Positions 40,241 through 52,500 of a stretch of 64,000 nucleotides of DNA are shown one piece after another (position 1 is the stretch's first letter; the number at the start of each line of letters is the position of its first letter). The position numbers and the translations under genes are program-made. The notes under the pieces were generated by a model. That model ran no database searches and was not told the DNA's origin. It worked only from the letters and a program-made list of their open reading frames with translations. The DNA comes from Chrysoporthe austroafricana (taxonomy: Eukaryota > Ascomycota > Sordariomycetes > Diaporthales > Cryphonectriaceae), in contig JYIP02000007.1 in assembly GCA_001051155.2 (NCBI GenBank), positions 1,304,342 to 1,368,341 on the forward strand. Direction: 5' to 3'.

Positions 40241-42476
40241 CTACCAAGTCGTACTGGGCTGAGCAGCACCGGAGTTCCAAGCATTGCCAGAGGGCTCACC
40301 AGCACCGGCGTTCCAAGCATTGCCAGAGGGCTCACCAGCACCGGCGTTCCAAGCATTGCCAGAGGGCTCACCAGCACCGGCGTTCCAAGCATTGCCAGAG
40401 GACTCACCAGCACCACCGCTCCAAGAGTTGCCAGAAGACTGGCCGGCGCCATTCCAACCATTTCCCGAGTCGCCACCAGCGTTGGCAGAGCTGTTACCGC
40501 CAGCATTGTCCCAGTCACCACCGCCAGACTCACCAGTCCAACCGTCGGCGCCGCCAGCCATGCCGCCATCATTGGCGAAGTCGTTCTCGGACTCCCACTT
40601 GTTGCGGTCATCGCCCTCAGGAATGTGGGCCTGTAGGAAATCGGGGATGTCCTGATTGGTCTCAAGCAAGGTGCGAACCAGAACGGGGGCCAGGGCCTCA
40701 TCGCGTTCGGTGAAGAACGAAGTGGCCAGACCCTGATGACCGATGCGACCGGTACGACCTGGTGGGGTGAGTTAGTGAATAGTGTCAGAAGGCACTTTGG
40801 AGACCATCTTACCAATTCGGTGAGTGTACTCTTCGATACCACCTTGGTCCGCGCTGGGGAGGTCGTAATTGATGACGTGAACGACGTTTCGGACATCGAT
40901 ACCACGGGCTGAGAGGCCGGTGGCGATCAGAATGGGAGACGTGCCTGCGCGGAAGGAACGCATGGCATCCTCACGCTCACGCTGCGTACGATCAGAGTGG
41001 ATGGAAGTGCACGGCATGCCAGCGTTGAACAAAAAGTCGTCGAGCTCGTCGGCAGTACGCTTGTGGTTGACGAAGATGATGGTTCGCGCAGGGGGCATGG
41101 CGTTGAGGAGGTCCAGAGCAGCGGTTCGCTTCATGTGAGGGCCAACGTTCATGATCTGCTGGTGGATGTTCTGGTGCGTGCTGCCGGCACGACCAACGCG
41201 GAAGCGGACGTGCTCAGTTGCCAAGTGCTTCGAGGCGAGCTCGCGGAGGTCCTTGGGGAAAGTGGCCGAGAAGAGCAAGTACTGAATGTTGCCCTCCTCC
41301 TGCTCTGTTGAAATTATCAGTCGTGACTGCGCAAGCGAGAGGATGCATATACTCACCACCGCCACCAAGGATCTTGTCGAAGTCCTCCTTCCAATCATCG
41401 TGGAGCATCTCATCAGCCTCGTCAATGACCATGTACTTCAGGCGGCGAAGGGTCAGGTTCTGAGGTCGATCCATGAAGTCAATCAGGCGACCAGGGGAGG
41501 CGATCAAGATGTCACAGCCTAGGGCCAGCTGGTCCATCTGGTGACGAATGGGACCACCACCGTAGATGACGCAGGGGCGCAGCATGCTGCGGTAGCAAAG
41601 CTTGCGGGCTTCGAAGAAGATCTGGACCGCTAGCTCGCGGGTGGGAACGACAACGCAGACCAGGGGCTCTGCACGAACGGGGGCATCGAAGCCAGGACGA
41701 TAGGTCGCAGGGTTGGGGCGGGGAGCCGCGAGCTTCTTGGCCTTGCCCATCAGCTTGTTGAGGATGGGAATGAGGTAAGCGGCCGTCTTGCCGGAGCCTG
41801 AGTGCTTTGTCAGTTGCTATCTGCGCGAGAGAACACATGGAAATGGAAAGACTTTACCGGTCTGTGCAATACCGATGACATCGTGACCGGAGGAGATAGC
41901 AGGCATGCAGTACTTCTGGATGGGCGTGGGAACCTTGTAGCCGCAGAGCTCAATGTTCTTGGCCATAGCCGGGTGCAGACCGGCCTCCTGGAAGCGCATG
42001 ACGGGGACGGTCCGAACGGGACCCTCTTGCTCAAGCTTGATCTCGACGAGGCTAACCTTACGCGTTAAAAAGCTGCTTAAGGGTAACTGGGATTGAGATA
42101 CTCACTTGTTCAGACTGGGACCGGCGACGCCGAGAGGCTCGTCAATGCCGCGCGTATCAGGAGCACCGAAAAGCTCAACTTCGAGCTCCGGAAACTCGGG
42201 ACCGATATCACCCTCCTCGCCATCCCAAGCGTAGACGCGAGCGTTGCCGTCATAATCGCCCAGGCGGGCAGCGAACTCATCGTAGTCATACTTGGCCTGG
42301 CCGTGACCAGCCCACTGCTCGTTGGCCGCAGCGGTGGTTGGAGCAGCCTTGGTAGTAGCAGCGGTGTCAGCAGCGGCGTTGCCGGTGTCAGTACCAACAC
42401 CGGGGACGAACGGCTGCTCAGCACTGGCGGCGCTAGCAGGAGTAGAGCTGTAGCCCTTGTCCCGGTTGGAAAACAT
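40241..42476 (-). CDS. Ded1/Vasa-type DEAD-box helicase with GW-rich repeat tail
   Basis: Five exons on the - strand (42476-42106, 42051-41858, 41797-41357, 41304-40813, 40758-40241) encode 671 residues. The N-terminal 120 residues are Ala/Thr/Gly-rich. The helicase core has the Q-motif region PTPIQKYCMP, motif I AQTGSGKT (186-193), motif Ib region SPGRLIDF, motif II DEAD (314-317), motif III SAT (348-350) and motif VI HRIGRTGR (497-504). Sequence details place it in the Ded1/DDX3/Vasa group, although it does not look like the main fungal Ded1, which usually has an N-terminal eIF4E-binding and RG-rich region. The C-terminal 110 residues are Gly/Asn/Ser/Trp-rich and end in a 12-residue tandem repeat of type GEPSGNAWNAGA. 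The likely role is RNA unwinding in translation or RNP remodelling. The acceptor of intron 1 (TTAG at 42055-42052) was chosen because it alone keeps the frame. Confidence 0.9.
40270..40413 (-). repeat. 36-bp tandem repeat, four units, in helicase 3' coding end
   Basis: Units start at 40270, 40306, 40342 and 40378. The middle units are identical or nearly so; the outer ones differ by a few bases. Because 36 is divisible by three, copy number changes keep the frame and add or remove 12 residues each. A decayed fifth unit follows. Confidence 0.93.
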
Positions 42477-44651
42477 GTTGGCTGTCGATGAAAGTGATCT
42501 GTAGGCGGTCAGTTGTCAGTTACTGCAAATGATCCACGAGGGAACCTCAAGACGGAGAGCGAGTCGACATATGGACTAAAGTGCCCGGCCAGAGGGGAAG
42601 AAGGTCAAATAGGTATACAGTTGTCAAAAGCTAGGTAGTTTCGATAGTGGTGTATTTGTGGAACGATGAGAGGTGTTTGATGCTGGATAACCTTGAAAGA
42701 TGGGGGATGAGTTCTAACCACGAAGATATGATCTTTTGAAGATGTCTCACTGGAACTGAGACGCCTGAACGAGAGCCAGACCAAGTAAAAGATCTATAGA
42801 TGTAGTTAGTATGTCTGATGAACCAAAGTGGAAGGAAGATAGTGTGGTGGTGGTGGAAGGCTGAGGTTGGATTAAGTTATCCTCCAAGGATGATAACCTC
42901 GTAAGTCGTCGAGGGCTTGAGGTGACTAACCCGATGAGGAGGGGCGCAGACAACACAGACAACGCGTCTGGTGAGGCAGAATTTGAGAGGACAGGGAAGG
43001 GCAACGGCAGTCTTGGGAGTCCGAGGGATGAAATCAGGAGAAGGAGCCCTCACGCGTGTTGGTCGTGGCTTGTGGCAGACTGCTTGTCATTTGGTGTGGA
43101 AAACGAGAGGGGGAGCAACAGGACCTCCTGAAGCTGGTCAGGCTCCTAGGCTGGAACGGGCGTTGGGCTTTGGGAAGCTCAAGGATTTACCAGGATGGGA
43201 TATAGATGATGAGGATCATTCCTGACGATCATGTGTGGGAAGGTCTGGCGTTTGTGTACGAGGGAAGGAATAATGAAGACGAAGCAAAGTCACTCGACCA
43301 CCGCTTCATCAAACGGAATCCAAACTTCGAATACCTGTGACAGGCATGAATGAGGCAGAAGGCCTCTGTAGGCTGCTCATATGTTGGTGGGCTCGTGGTG
43401 ACGCAGCTTGATGATGGGAACGTGAGGGTAGATGGTTGCATGTATACGCGCGTGTGGGTGTTGAGGATGTCTGCTTACCTGAACCTCAAGAGGGAAAGAG
43501 CTGACGGTGCCTCGACAACCTAAAGACGCGTCAAAAGACCAACGTATTAGCGATTGAAGGCTAGCAGAAGATCGTGATGCTGACGCGAGAGATCGAAGGC
43601 TGTGGGGCCGAGGGAAGGGGGGAGAGTTGGGCTCCAGGACCGCAGACTGTGTAGGTATTTATGGACGATCTCAAGGCGGCCAGTCGTTGCAGCACCTGTA
43701 GTTCTGCCGCGTTACATACAGTTATGATGTTGTTTGAAAAATTCACAGGATGTCGTGCCCAGGTCGCGATGTCGTCGCGATATTGTCGTCGCGATGTTGT
43801 CGTCGCGATATTGTGGTCTCGATGTTGTCGTGGTGGTGGTGCAGGCTGGGTTGTTGTGGGAGGACGACTTCAGGTCAGGGTGGAGACGATTCATGGTCTG
43901 GGTCGTAGACTGCTGCTTCCTGCAGTGCGGAGGTCACCAAAGGGAGAGTGGGACCCTCTAACAACAGCCTTTGGCTGAAAATTTGGGGGAGGGGGAGTGT
44001 GTGCCTGTAATACTGAGCACTGTTCAAAGAGGGAAGGCAGAGGACGCGGCGCTTCTCTCCCGATATGCTGCAGCACAACTGCTGGCTGTGCCCTTCAATG
44101 GAGAGCCAACCAACACGAGACACCGGCAGCTGATATCTCGGATGAGGGCAGGCCTCTGGGGTACAAATCCAAAATGGAGCAGGATCCTGTCAGGCCACCC
44201 GGTGGTCGATCAGGAGTCGAATCCGTCCGAGAGTGGTGATCCGGTGGTGAGAACCAGCACGAGGCTGAATGGGCTAAACACTCGATCCTCTTGAAAGGAA
44301 GCAAGTGCCCGGTGGCGTCTTCTCCCTTGCCACCCTTCAGCAGACCAGCGTTCGTCGCTGGGTGTAAGTCTTGAGAGCCGTGATGGAAATAAGGGGCTCG
44401 AAGATCGTGGATCAAGCCACGACGGACGGCACCATGGATCAGCCACACCAAGGCACAATGTCCACGCTGGGCAGCGTGAAAGAAATATATCAGGAGGAGG
44501 TAGGGATAGTGTAAGAGGTGGAGTGCTGGAGGGCATCCGAAGTCAAGTTGGCTATGAAAGATGAGCATGCATACCTCTGTCGCCGAGGCGTCCCTCCCCT
44601 CAGGGGCTTCGACGAGATCCGGTAGAGCAGAGCTCCCACCTGGACGTCGGA
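42477..44651. other. Intergenic region upstream of the Ded1-like helicase
   Basis: Carries the helicase promoter and leader (next to 42477) and the 3' end of ipi1 (next to 44651). On the - strand a possible 5'-leader intron acceptor, CCTACAG, lies about 25 nt before the helicase ATG with CTGAC upstream. A 14-bp tandem repeat lies at 43771-43826. No gene seen. Confidence 0.45.
43771..43826. repeat. 14-bp tandem repeat, four alternating units
   Basis: Unit GTCGTCGCGATRTT repeated four times; R alternates A, G, A, G. The fourth copy has two changes. Confidence 0.9.
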
Positions 44652-46148
44652 CTACCATACCATCTCTTCCATCTCCATATGCTCATAACCTTCCATTCCC
44701 TCCTCGACGACGTTCATCAGCTCGCCAGCCGCCCGCCCAGCCGGCCCGCCTTCCCTTCTGGCCTCGCCGGCCTTCCGTTGAACGGTATCCATCCACTTGA
44801 AAAACGCCCGCTGTCGCTCTTCTACGTCGGCACAGATATCTCCATCCTGCGGCGGGCCGAATAGCGATAGATAACCAAAAGGATTAGGACCCTTCGGTAG
44901 GCCGTACACGTGCTCCCAGTACTCATCCTCAGCCAGAGCCTGCAGAGGCGGCGGCTGCTTCAGCCCCAGCGCGATGAACTTTGTCAGCACGGTAATCTGG
45001 CTCGCATACGAGGAGCCGCCTTTGTCCGCGCCAAATGTCGTCTTGGGCGCCGACGTCCAGCTCTTATCCGCCGTCGACTTCGCACTGGCAGCAGTGTTCT
45101 TCCATTCCATCATCGCTGCGAAGGCCTCGAGCGTCTTTGTCCAACCGCCAGCGGTCTCCAGCAGCGGCTCGCCCGCGACGTCAAGTAGCCACTCCATGAA
45201 CTTCAGCGCATCATGCCGGACCTCCGCTGAGAGGTGAAGCATACCCAGCCGTACCCATTTCGCGACCTTGTCGGCGTGTGGTGAGACCTCCGCGGCGGGC
45301 AGGGCCTGGAAGATGGAGAGGAGGGTGGTACGCACTCCAGAAGAGGTGTCGGTGATCAGCGGGAGGAGCTTGTCAAGGAGGGCATAGGTGCCCACCGGGT
45401 TGTTTGGCGGAGTTGATGTCAGCTGTGTCAGGAGGTGAGAGAGGGCCTCGCGCCGCTGCTTGTCGGTGCGAGAGGTGGCAAGGGAGAAATGATGCCTGAA
45501 CTGGGCGACCGCGTCGGGGGCGATAGTGGAGAGGGATTGTTGGTTGACAACGATGGCTGGGAATGGTCAGCGGACAAGAACGCAGGACGGCCAGAGATAT
45601 GAGACAGGTGCAGCAAGACTTCTCGGGATATGGAAGGTATCCGGAGTCCGGCTTCATCCTCATGTGCTCCTCAGCAGCAGAGCTAACATCCTCTTCCCCC
45701 CTGACAGGCGCGCCTCTTCTGTCTCCCTAGCAGCCCTCAGTCCGCTGTTCCTTGAGAGCTGAAGCATGCCGCGTGCCACAAGGCAGCGGACCACGAGTTG
45801 ATACCAGTCGGTGCCACTAGAAGAGCAGAAGAACAATGACCGCCTGACCCCGTGCCTGGAGCACAAGAACCATCCTAGGAGGCGAGACTCAGGAGCGAAT
45901 CTCCTCCAAGCTCAGCTGCGATAAATGCCCCTGCCCCGGCGTCCGCCAGAATAGAAATAACACTCACCCTTCGACTGAAAGCTCGTGTCCGTGAAATTGG
46001 ATGCCTTGGGCTTTGTCTTCCCGACCTTCAACTTGGGTTTCTGCACTCCCCGTCAGCCCCACGCTCTGGATTAACCCGTCAAACACTCTGGAACACCCAC
46101 CTGAAAGTCCTTCTTCTTTTCTTTCTTTTTCCTTGCGCTGGAACCCAT
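44652..46148 (-). CDS. ipi1: Ipi1, Rix1-complex pre-60S assembly factor
   Basis: Three exons on the - strand (46148-46101, 46040-45968, 45556-44652) give 341 residues, close to yeast Ipi1 (334). The N-terminus is a basic nuclear-targeting segment, MGSSARKKKEKKKDFQ, followed by KPKLKVGKTKPKASNFTD, which is conserved in this family. Then come AIVVNQQSL and a HEAT-like helical repeat region (KLLPLITDTSSGVRTTLL, WVRLGMLHLSAEVRHDALKF). Ipi1 works with Rix1 and Ipi3 in ITS2 processing and in loading Rea1 onto pre-60S particles in the nucleoplasm. The second intron is 411 nt, long for this locus, but its branch site and both splice sites are good and the phase is kept. The gene is divergent from the roadblock gene, 334 nt apart. 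Confidence 0.93.
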
Positions 46149-46482
46149 TTTGACTTTATTTGACACAGTATTAGCCTCCACCTACCACAGAAATCCCTCC
46201 GCTGCAAGTCAAGACTGAATAGTGTAGAAATATGGCATACATACTCACCGGGTTGCAAGAGGAGAATTCTTGAACGACTTTGAGGACGAGTCCAGATTGG
46301 GTAAAGGCGGTGTGTCTGGGGTCCAGCAGAATCGGGCTTGGCTCCTGACGGCGTTGGGCATGGAGCTGGGATGTAGCTTGCCCTCTGTCTACAGTACAAG
46401 CCGCCGCCGAGGAGCACCATTCGCGCGCATCTCAACATTCGTACAGACCCTACTGACTCTCACGACGCCTAAGCTCTAGGAA
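46149..46482. promoter_or_regulatory. Divergent promoter of ipi1 and the roadblock gene
   Basis: 334 bases between the two ATGs, so both promoters and leaders must fit here. No specific site was identified. Confidence 0.6.
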
Positions 46483-47111
46483 ATGGCAGATCTGACTGCA
46501 GTATGTTTTGCGGCCCCCCGCCCTCTTCTGTGCGCGTTGCCCAACGCCCCTGGAAGCTGGACTGACAGCCGCCGCCTCTCTAGACAAATGGCGCCGACGC
46601 CCTCGAAGAGACCCTCGGCCGCCTCTCCAAGAAGCCCGGCGTCAAGGCGACCATCGCGCTAGACCGCAGCTCCGGCACGATCCTCAAGACAGCGGGCCAG
46701 GTCTCCTTCCTACACACCGCGAAGTCCTCTCAGGAGCGGGAGCAACAGCAGCAGCAGATACAGCCCGACGACCCCAGCGCCGCAACAGACGTCGACACTG
46801 AGACGCAGGGCGCGGAGGAATTGGCGAGGATGGTCTGGGGGTTCGTCAACGCGGCGGGGGGACTAGTGGAGGGATTAGATACCGAGGTGAGCGCGCACAA
46901 CGACGCAGGTTGCGCTTTGCGCTCTGCGGCGGGACAAGGATGTGGACGGCGGGGAGTGATAGGCGCGGATGAATCGCATGAGGCTGACATTTGACTATTG
47001 TTGCAGGACGAACTGAGGCTGCTGCGCGTGCGCACCAAGAAGCAGGAGCTCGTCATCGTGCCCGACGCGAAGTACCTCATGATTGTGATCTACGAGACGC
47101 CGGCTGCTTGA
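46483..47111 (+). CDS. Roadblock/LC7 dynein light chain
   Basis: Three exons (46483-46500, 46584-46886, 47007-47111) encode 141 residues. The first exon encodes only MADLTA. The roadblock/LC7 fold covers the rest: LEETLGRLSKKPGVKATI, then DRSSGTILKTAGQ, a helix with GAEELARMVWGFVNAAGG, and the closing strands LRLLRVRTKKQELVIVPD and YLMIVIYETP. An insert of about 35 residues rich in Gln and acidic residues (around 60-90) separates the strands, which is common in fungal members. Members bind the dynein intermediate chain as dimers and serve in nuclear migration and endosome transport. A Ragulator/MglB-like role cannot be ruled out from sequence alone. Confidence 0.9.
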
Positions 47112-49078
47112 CCCCGACACTTGCGAAGTGACGGGGGATCTCTTTGTCGCACCTCCGCTCATGGTACCGCGTCGCCTGCTTGAGTGCGACCTCCTATCAC
47201 GGCGAGTTTTGGTCGTTATTTTCACCCGGCGGCGCGGCGTAGCACCACTGGCGGTAGCTCACTTCCTCGTCCACGGCCCCACGGACAGACTGGCACAAAA
47301 AAAGAGGCGTGCGTGAGACCTGGATGGTGGGCCAGACAGCCTTGGAATTCTCCTTCTGCAGTCCAGCTTCTACCGAAGTATCAACATCACTACTGCTCGG
47401 CAGGGCAAAATGAGGGGGCGGGGGACGGCAAGCTGGTTGTGGAACACTGTCATCTGCGCACAGTTGGGCCGGAGCTCCTGCGGCCACCAGCCTGCGGATG
47501 ATCGCGTGACGGCTCCGGCGGTGTGCATGACGGCCTGGCTGTCCTGTGCGCTCTGACACATCCCATATTGGACAGGGCTTCTTATCTGTTGAACTGTTGG
47601 CGGCTCATGCGACGCGAGGGCCTCGGCTGCATGACCAGCCGCCTTGGAAGGACAGCGGCGGCGACTCTACGTGAATTGGAGGACAAGCTACGATAGCCTT
47701 GGCGGCACGGAGAAAAAGCAAAGCGGTGGACACATCATGATGTACACGGGGTTGTCTTACATGTCTCGGTAAAATTTCCGGCCACCTCGTGAGGACGCCT
47801 ACGATGATGGCGACTGCACGGCTTGTGCGATAGAGGGAGAGGCTACCCCGTCTAGATCAACCAAGTGTGGCGTGTGGCTTTGAACCGCAGACCTTAGATC
47901 GGCGCTCCAACCTTTGAGCGGAGGGAGGGCGTCACATCGCGCCATGTGCGAATCTCGGCTCGATGCACGCTGCGGTGTGGAGATCGTGCAGTGCAGCCAT
48001 CGCGCCGCCGAACGGACGCATTTTTGAAGGGCACCTAGAGCGAGCAGAACCTGGAACCGTAGGCGATATATAAGCAATCAAGTTTCTACTGTATTCCCAA
48101 TGATGCCTCACCAATGCTGGGGCGCCTGCTGGATACGGGACTGGCGGTGACTGTCCGGCAAGTAGATCCGAATGGCTGTGCTTCCGCACATTGCGTCAGA
48201 CAGGGTCCGGTCCAGACTCGCCAATGCCGGAAACCTGGAAGCCCGCCCGCCTTCCACACGCGAACTGTGGCTGCTTGTCAGGTCGTCTTTATAGGCCCCT
48301 TATGCATGCGCCCAGGACGAAACAGCGCCCTCCTCCGCCGGGCTGACGTGGGCATGTGCGCCGGGAGCGCTGCAGGGTGAACGCATAGCGCGGGCATCTG
48401 AGCAAGGCGCCCCGCCGCCTGCAGCTCCTGGAGCGGGAGTTCAGACTGTTTGACGGTCTCGTCTTGGTAGCGTGGTTGGCCGACCAGCAGGAGGAGGCCG
48501 ATCGGCTGAGCTGAGCCTACTGTGTCGGATAGACAGGACAGGGCCAGCTAGAAACAAGCTTGCGAGCCAGCCCGGCTGCCCAGCCCGCCCACGCGCCCAC
48601 ACTTGAGTCGGGCCGCTATCATCATGCTTGGGGGGAACACACATACGCGTGGATTTTTCCAAATGTTCTTGCAGGTCTCGTTAGATATCTGTGTCAGCTA
48701 CCACTGCCACCACTATTAGAAGGGCCCCATCTGCCGCCTGCTGGCAACCCGGAGCCCTCCTGCTGTTCCGAGTCGTGCTGCTAGGCACCCCTCGCCGTCC
48801 ACCGCCCTCAAGCCGTGCTAGCATGACGTCGCCTTTACCCACCTCGGAGTGATAAGAGGGACTGAGTGATTAGAGCGTCCGCCGGACCCTGCACGCCGCC
48901 GAGCGCACATCCTGTGTCCGTCTCGCCCAAGTCGGAACTCCGACGCGACGAGAGAAGAGCGATACTACGGGCTCGAGGCTGCGCTGCACACCGACACGCA
49001 CAGACAACGCAGTCGCGCGCGCCGCCGCCGATCGACACACTGATGCTACAGTCGGCCCCGTCCGGGCACACCAGGAAG
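47112..49078. other. Intergenic region before the 1282-residue protein gene
   Basis: No gene seen. Holds the 3' end of the roadblock gene and the promoter of the next gene. The frame of the next gene is open upstream of its chosen start, with an in-frame ATG at 49043 in a weak context. Confidence 0.45.
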
Positions 49079-49489
49079 ATGCCACCGTGGGCGCTGTTCA
49101 GCAGGAAGCGCAGATCGGTGCAGACGAACCCACCCGCCGCCACCGCCGCCGCCGACGCCAGCCCGCTCCCCAGGGGCGGCCGTCCCGACACCGCCAGGAC
49201 GGGCGATGCGGTCTCCCTGGCGGCCAGCACCGCCGGTGTGCCGCAGGTCGACGCCAGCAGCTGCGACGAGCAGCAGGCGGCGTACCCGCCAGCCATCGGG
49301 ACCGGCCCGGGCCAGGTCGAGGCGGACAGCGAGAGGAGGACGCGGCACGGCCCCCGCCCCGACACGAGGCGCGATCCGTTTCGCCTGTTCCGCAGCCGGT
49401 CGTCGCAGTTCCACATCGGTGGCGGCGGCGGTGGCGGCGGCGGCGACGGCGAACAGAGGAAGAGACTGAGCTGGCACGTCCCGGACTCG

Positions 49490-49533
<44 letters not shown>

Positions 49534-52500
49534 AGCGCAGGCGGAGGGACCAGCGCCGCAGGGCGCTGCGGCGGATCGCGGTGGGGATCTCGCGGCGGTC
49601 GTGGAGGGCGAGGGTGTCGGTGCGAGAGATCCAGCGCCAGCCTCAGCACGGGCCGTTTGCGACGCGGACATGCGTCAGCCACCACCGCAGATGCAACTGC
49701 AACGGCGGCCACGCCCGAATAGTGTCGCAGTAGCAGCGGGAGCCGAGGCGGCAGCGATCGACACCACCGCCAACCAATCCAGCGGCGGCTACAGCTACGG
49801 CCACAGCAGCGGCAGCAGCAAGCTCCAGCGGGGGCTGAAGAGGCTGCCGAGCTTGTCGCTCAAGCGAGGGCTGTCGAGGCGGGGGAACAAGCTGGTGAAG
49901 CTGCCACAGGTGGTGGTGACGCCTGCCACGGTGGTAAGTCCACTCCTGTCTCGTTTGCTTGTCGTCTCGGCGCGTTGTCTCGAGTATACGAGAGCGGGCG
50001 CGCCTCTCTAAATTTATTCCGTCCGTTCGTCCACCGAATACGCCTCGCCCAGCCTCCACAGCCTCCTCCTCCGTCCCCTCAGGCGGGTTCCAGGCACTGC
50101 CAGGGTCCTCGAGGGGACTCGTGGGGGCCTACAATACAATAGGGACCCTTGAAAGTGGCCTAGCAGTGGCCTTAGGGCCCCTGTAGGAGTCAGTTCAGAC
50201 CCCACATTTACCCCAGATTCATCAGCCCACTCAGGGCGCGGCGGGCACTTCCACCCCCCTGGCAGGCCTGGCACTGGCACTGGCACTTTCACTTTGGGGC
50301 CGCACCAGTCCAGTCAGTCGAGTCGAGGCATGAGGAGCACGAGGAGGGGTCTTCTCTTCCTGTCCCCTTCGTCTGTCTTCTGCACTGTCCTTGTCATGTC
50401 TTGAATTCATCACAACTCGGGCCGTCATCTCAGCGATCTCGCGTGATCTCCTCGGTCCTGTTCCACTGCGGCATTCCCGGTCATCAAACTCACCCTACAC
50501 GTCTTCAAATCTCACCCGCCCCCCTCCATCTCCTCCTTCTTCTGTTCCTGCATCTGCATCTGCATCCTACGACAGCTGGCGCCTGCATGAGCGAGATCTC
50601 ACTTCCCTCTGATCCTCGCCCTGTCTCATTATTTGGTGTTCCTTCTGTGCATCTCTTCCTTCTCGACGGCACTGTCGCCTAGCAAGCTGTCACGACGTCT
50701 CATGAAACTGCATTGCCTCGTCGGCTAACATCCATACCCGCTTGTTCCGGTCTGCATAGGTTTCGGACTCGTCACCGCCAAGCTCAGCACAAGGATCCAC
50801 CTCGGCCCAGTCCAGGCAGACGCCACGCTCACCGGACCACAACAAACCGCTCCCGCCCACACCAGCTGCCGTAGGTCAGCAAGGAGATCCGCCAGACACT
50901 TCCGGTGGCGACCCCCCAGTCGCCCGCCTGCGCCTCAACCGCATCATGGCAACCCTGTCCGTCGTGGACATCGAGAAGCTCTTCTCCGGTGCCCCGCAGT
51001 ACTTCGCCCGCTCCGAGGGCCACTTCACCGGCGCGCCGCATCCCTCCGTTGCCTTTCCCTGGGACGAGGAGCTTGCCATTCGCGATCTGACCGACCACAC
51101 GCAGATCGAGGACGAGGCATGGGGATGCATCACCGCCTGGCCGCACATCACGAGAGATGTGCGGCGGGGGCCCTCGGCCTCGGCTACCCGCAAGGTTGCG
51201 GAGAAGCGGAGAGCGCACTTCTACCCGCGGTGTAGGGAACGGCCCAACATGCTCAGCATGCAGGGCCTGGAGAAGGGGACCCTGGGGTACCAGGCTGCTC
51301 TTGAGCTCGGCGTGGCGGACGCGCTCCAGGAGGAGCAGTGGGGCTTTGGTAGCTTGGGTGCCAAGGACCGGGTGGTCGTCGAGGCGAGGAAGAACCTCAT
51401 TGCGTCCAAGGATGGGCTGAGGAGGTTGGAGGAGACGACGGTGTTGGATCACCTGATTAAGAATGCACAGCGGTACCACGAGAAGCACCGGAAAGACAAG
51501 GCCTCGTGTCATGAACTGTTCAACGAGCTTTTCACGCAGATACTGCACCCGCCGAGCAGGACCTTCACGGACCCTTTCAGCCTCTCGGTGCAGATACAGG
51601 CTCTGCTGAAGGTCCTCGCAGCGCCCAATGTGTGGATTGACTTCTCGCACGTGGAGTGGAGGATCAGACTCGGACATATATTGTGGGGTGGCGTAGACGA
51701 TGAAGCGGAGGACAGCGTGAGTGATGGTACTTCGATCACAGACGCGGAGGATACAACAGGTCTGCACGAGGAGAGGTACTGGCTGCTCTTGCAGATCCTC
51801 CTGGCCTGCGAACTGCTGGTCCGGCTGGACACCCTTACGGAAGGCGACGAGCTGCCCGAGACCGTCAAGCCTTCGGAGATCCAGAAGTTCGAGAGAACCG
51901 CCAACGCCTCTGTGAAGTGGTCTCTGCACCTGGCAAGGGCTTGGTTGGAGAATATCGAAATCGCCAAGACGAAGCAGCCCGTGAACGGCGAACAGGAGCA
52001 CCCTAAGGGCTGGTTGGCGAATCTGACCCACAAGATGACCCTGACGAACGAACGGCCCCATTCAAGACACCATGAAAGGCACCAGGACCAGCACAAGCAG
52101 AATTTCATTTACGTTATGAGAGGGAAGTATTGGGAGAGGCAGGTTCGAGGACTGACGCATTTCGCAAGAAGACTTAAGTGGCCTGAGATCGAGACGCAGT
52201 CCACGCTGATACTCAACAATTGCCGTGCTGTGACCGAGGGTACGCCAATAAGCACACCCCTGGAGACGCCTCTGTCAATGACTACGGCCAAGTCCAAAAC
52301 TTCATCCTATTTCGCCATCAAGAAGGACACTTCTGTGGGCAAAAAGCAAGAGAGGCGGCAAAAGGTGGGGGTTGCACTGCATCCTGCTGGCTGGTTGTCG
52401 AAGAGCTACGTGTCAGGCTTGATGTTACCGGGAGAGGGACTCCACCACTTCATCATGTCGACACTTTTGGAGAATGACGTTGTGGCTATGTCGAAACTCG

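Noticed and set aside
39865..40713. 282-codon + strand frame with a His/Arg/Ser repeat
   Set aside because: It is the antisense reading of the 36-bp repeats and last exon of the Ded1-like helicase.
44215..44235. tRNA B-box-like sequence GGAGTCGAATCCG
   Set aside because: Lacks the conserved TTCGA context and no A box or cloverleaf could be fitted.
48835..49722. Long open frames of 140-278 codons on both strands over exon 1 of the 1282-residue protein gene
   Set aside because: Shadows of GC-rich low-complexity coding sequence; the + strand frame kept has in-phase splice sites to the next exon.
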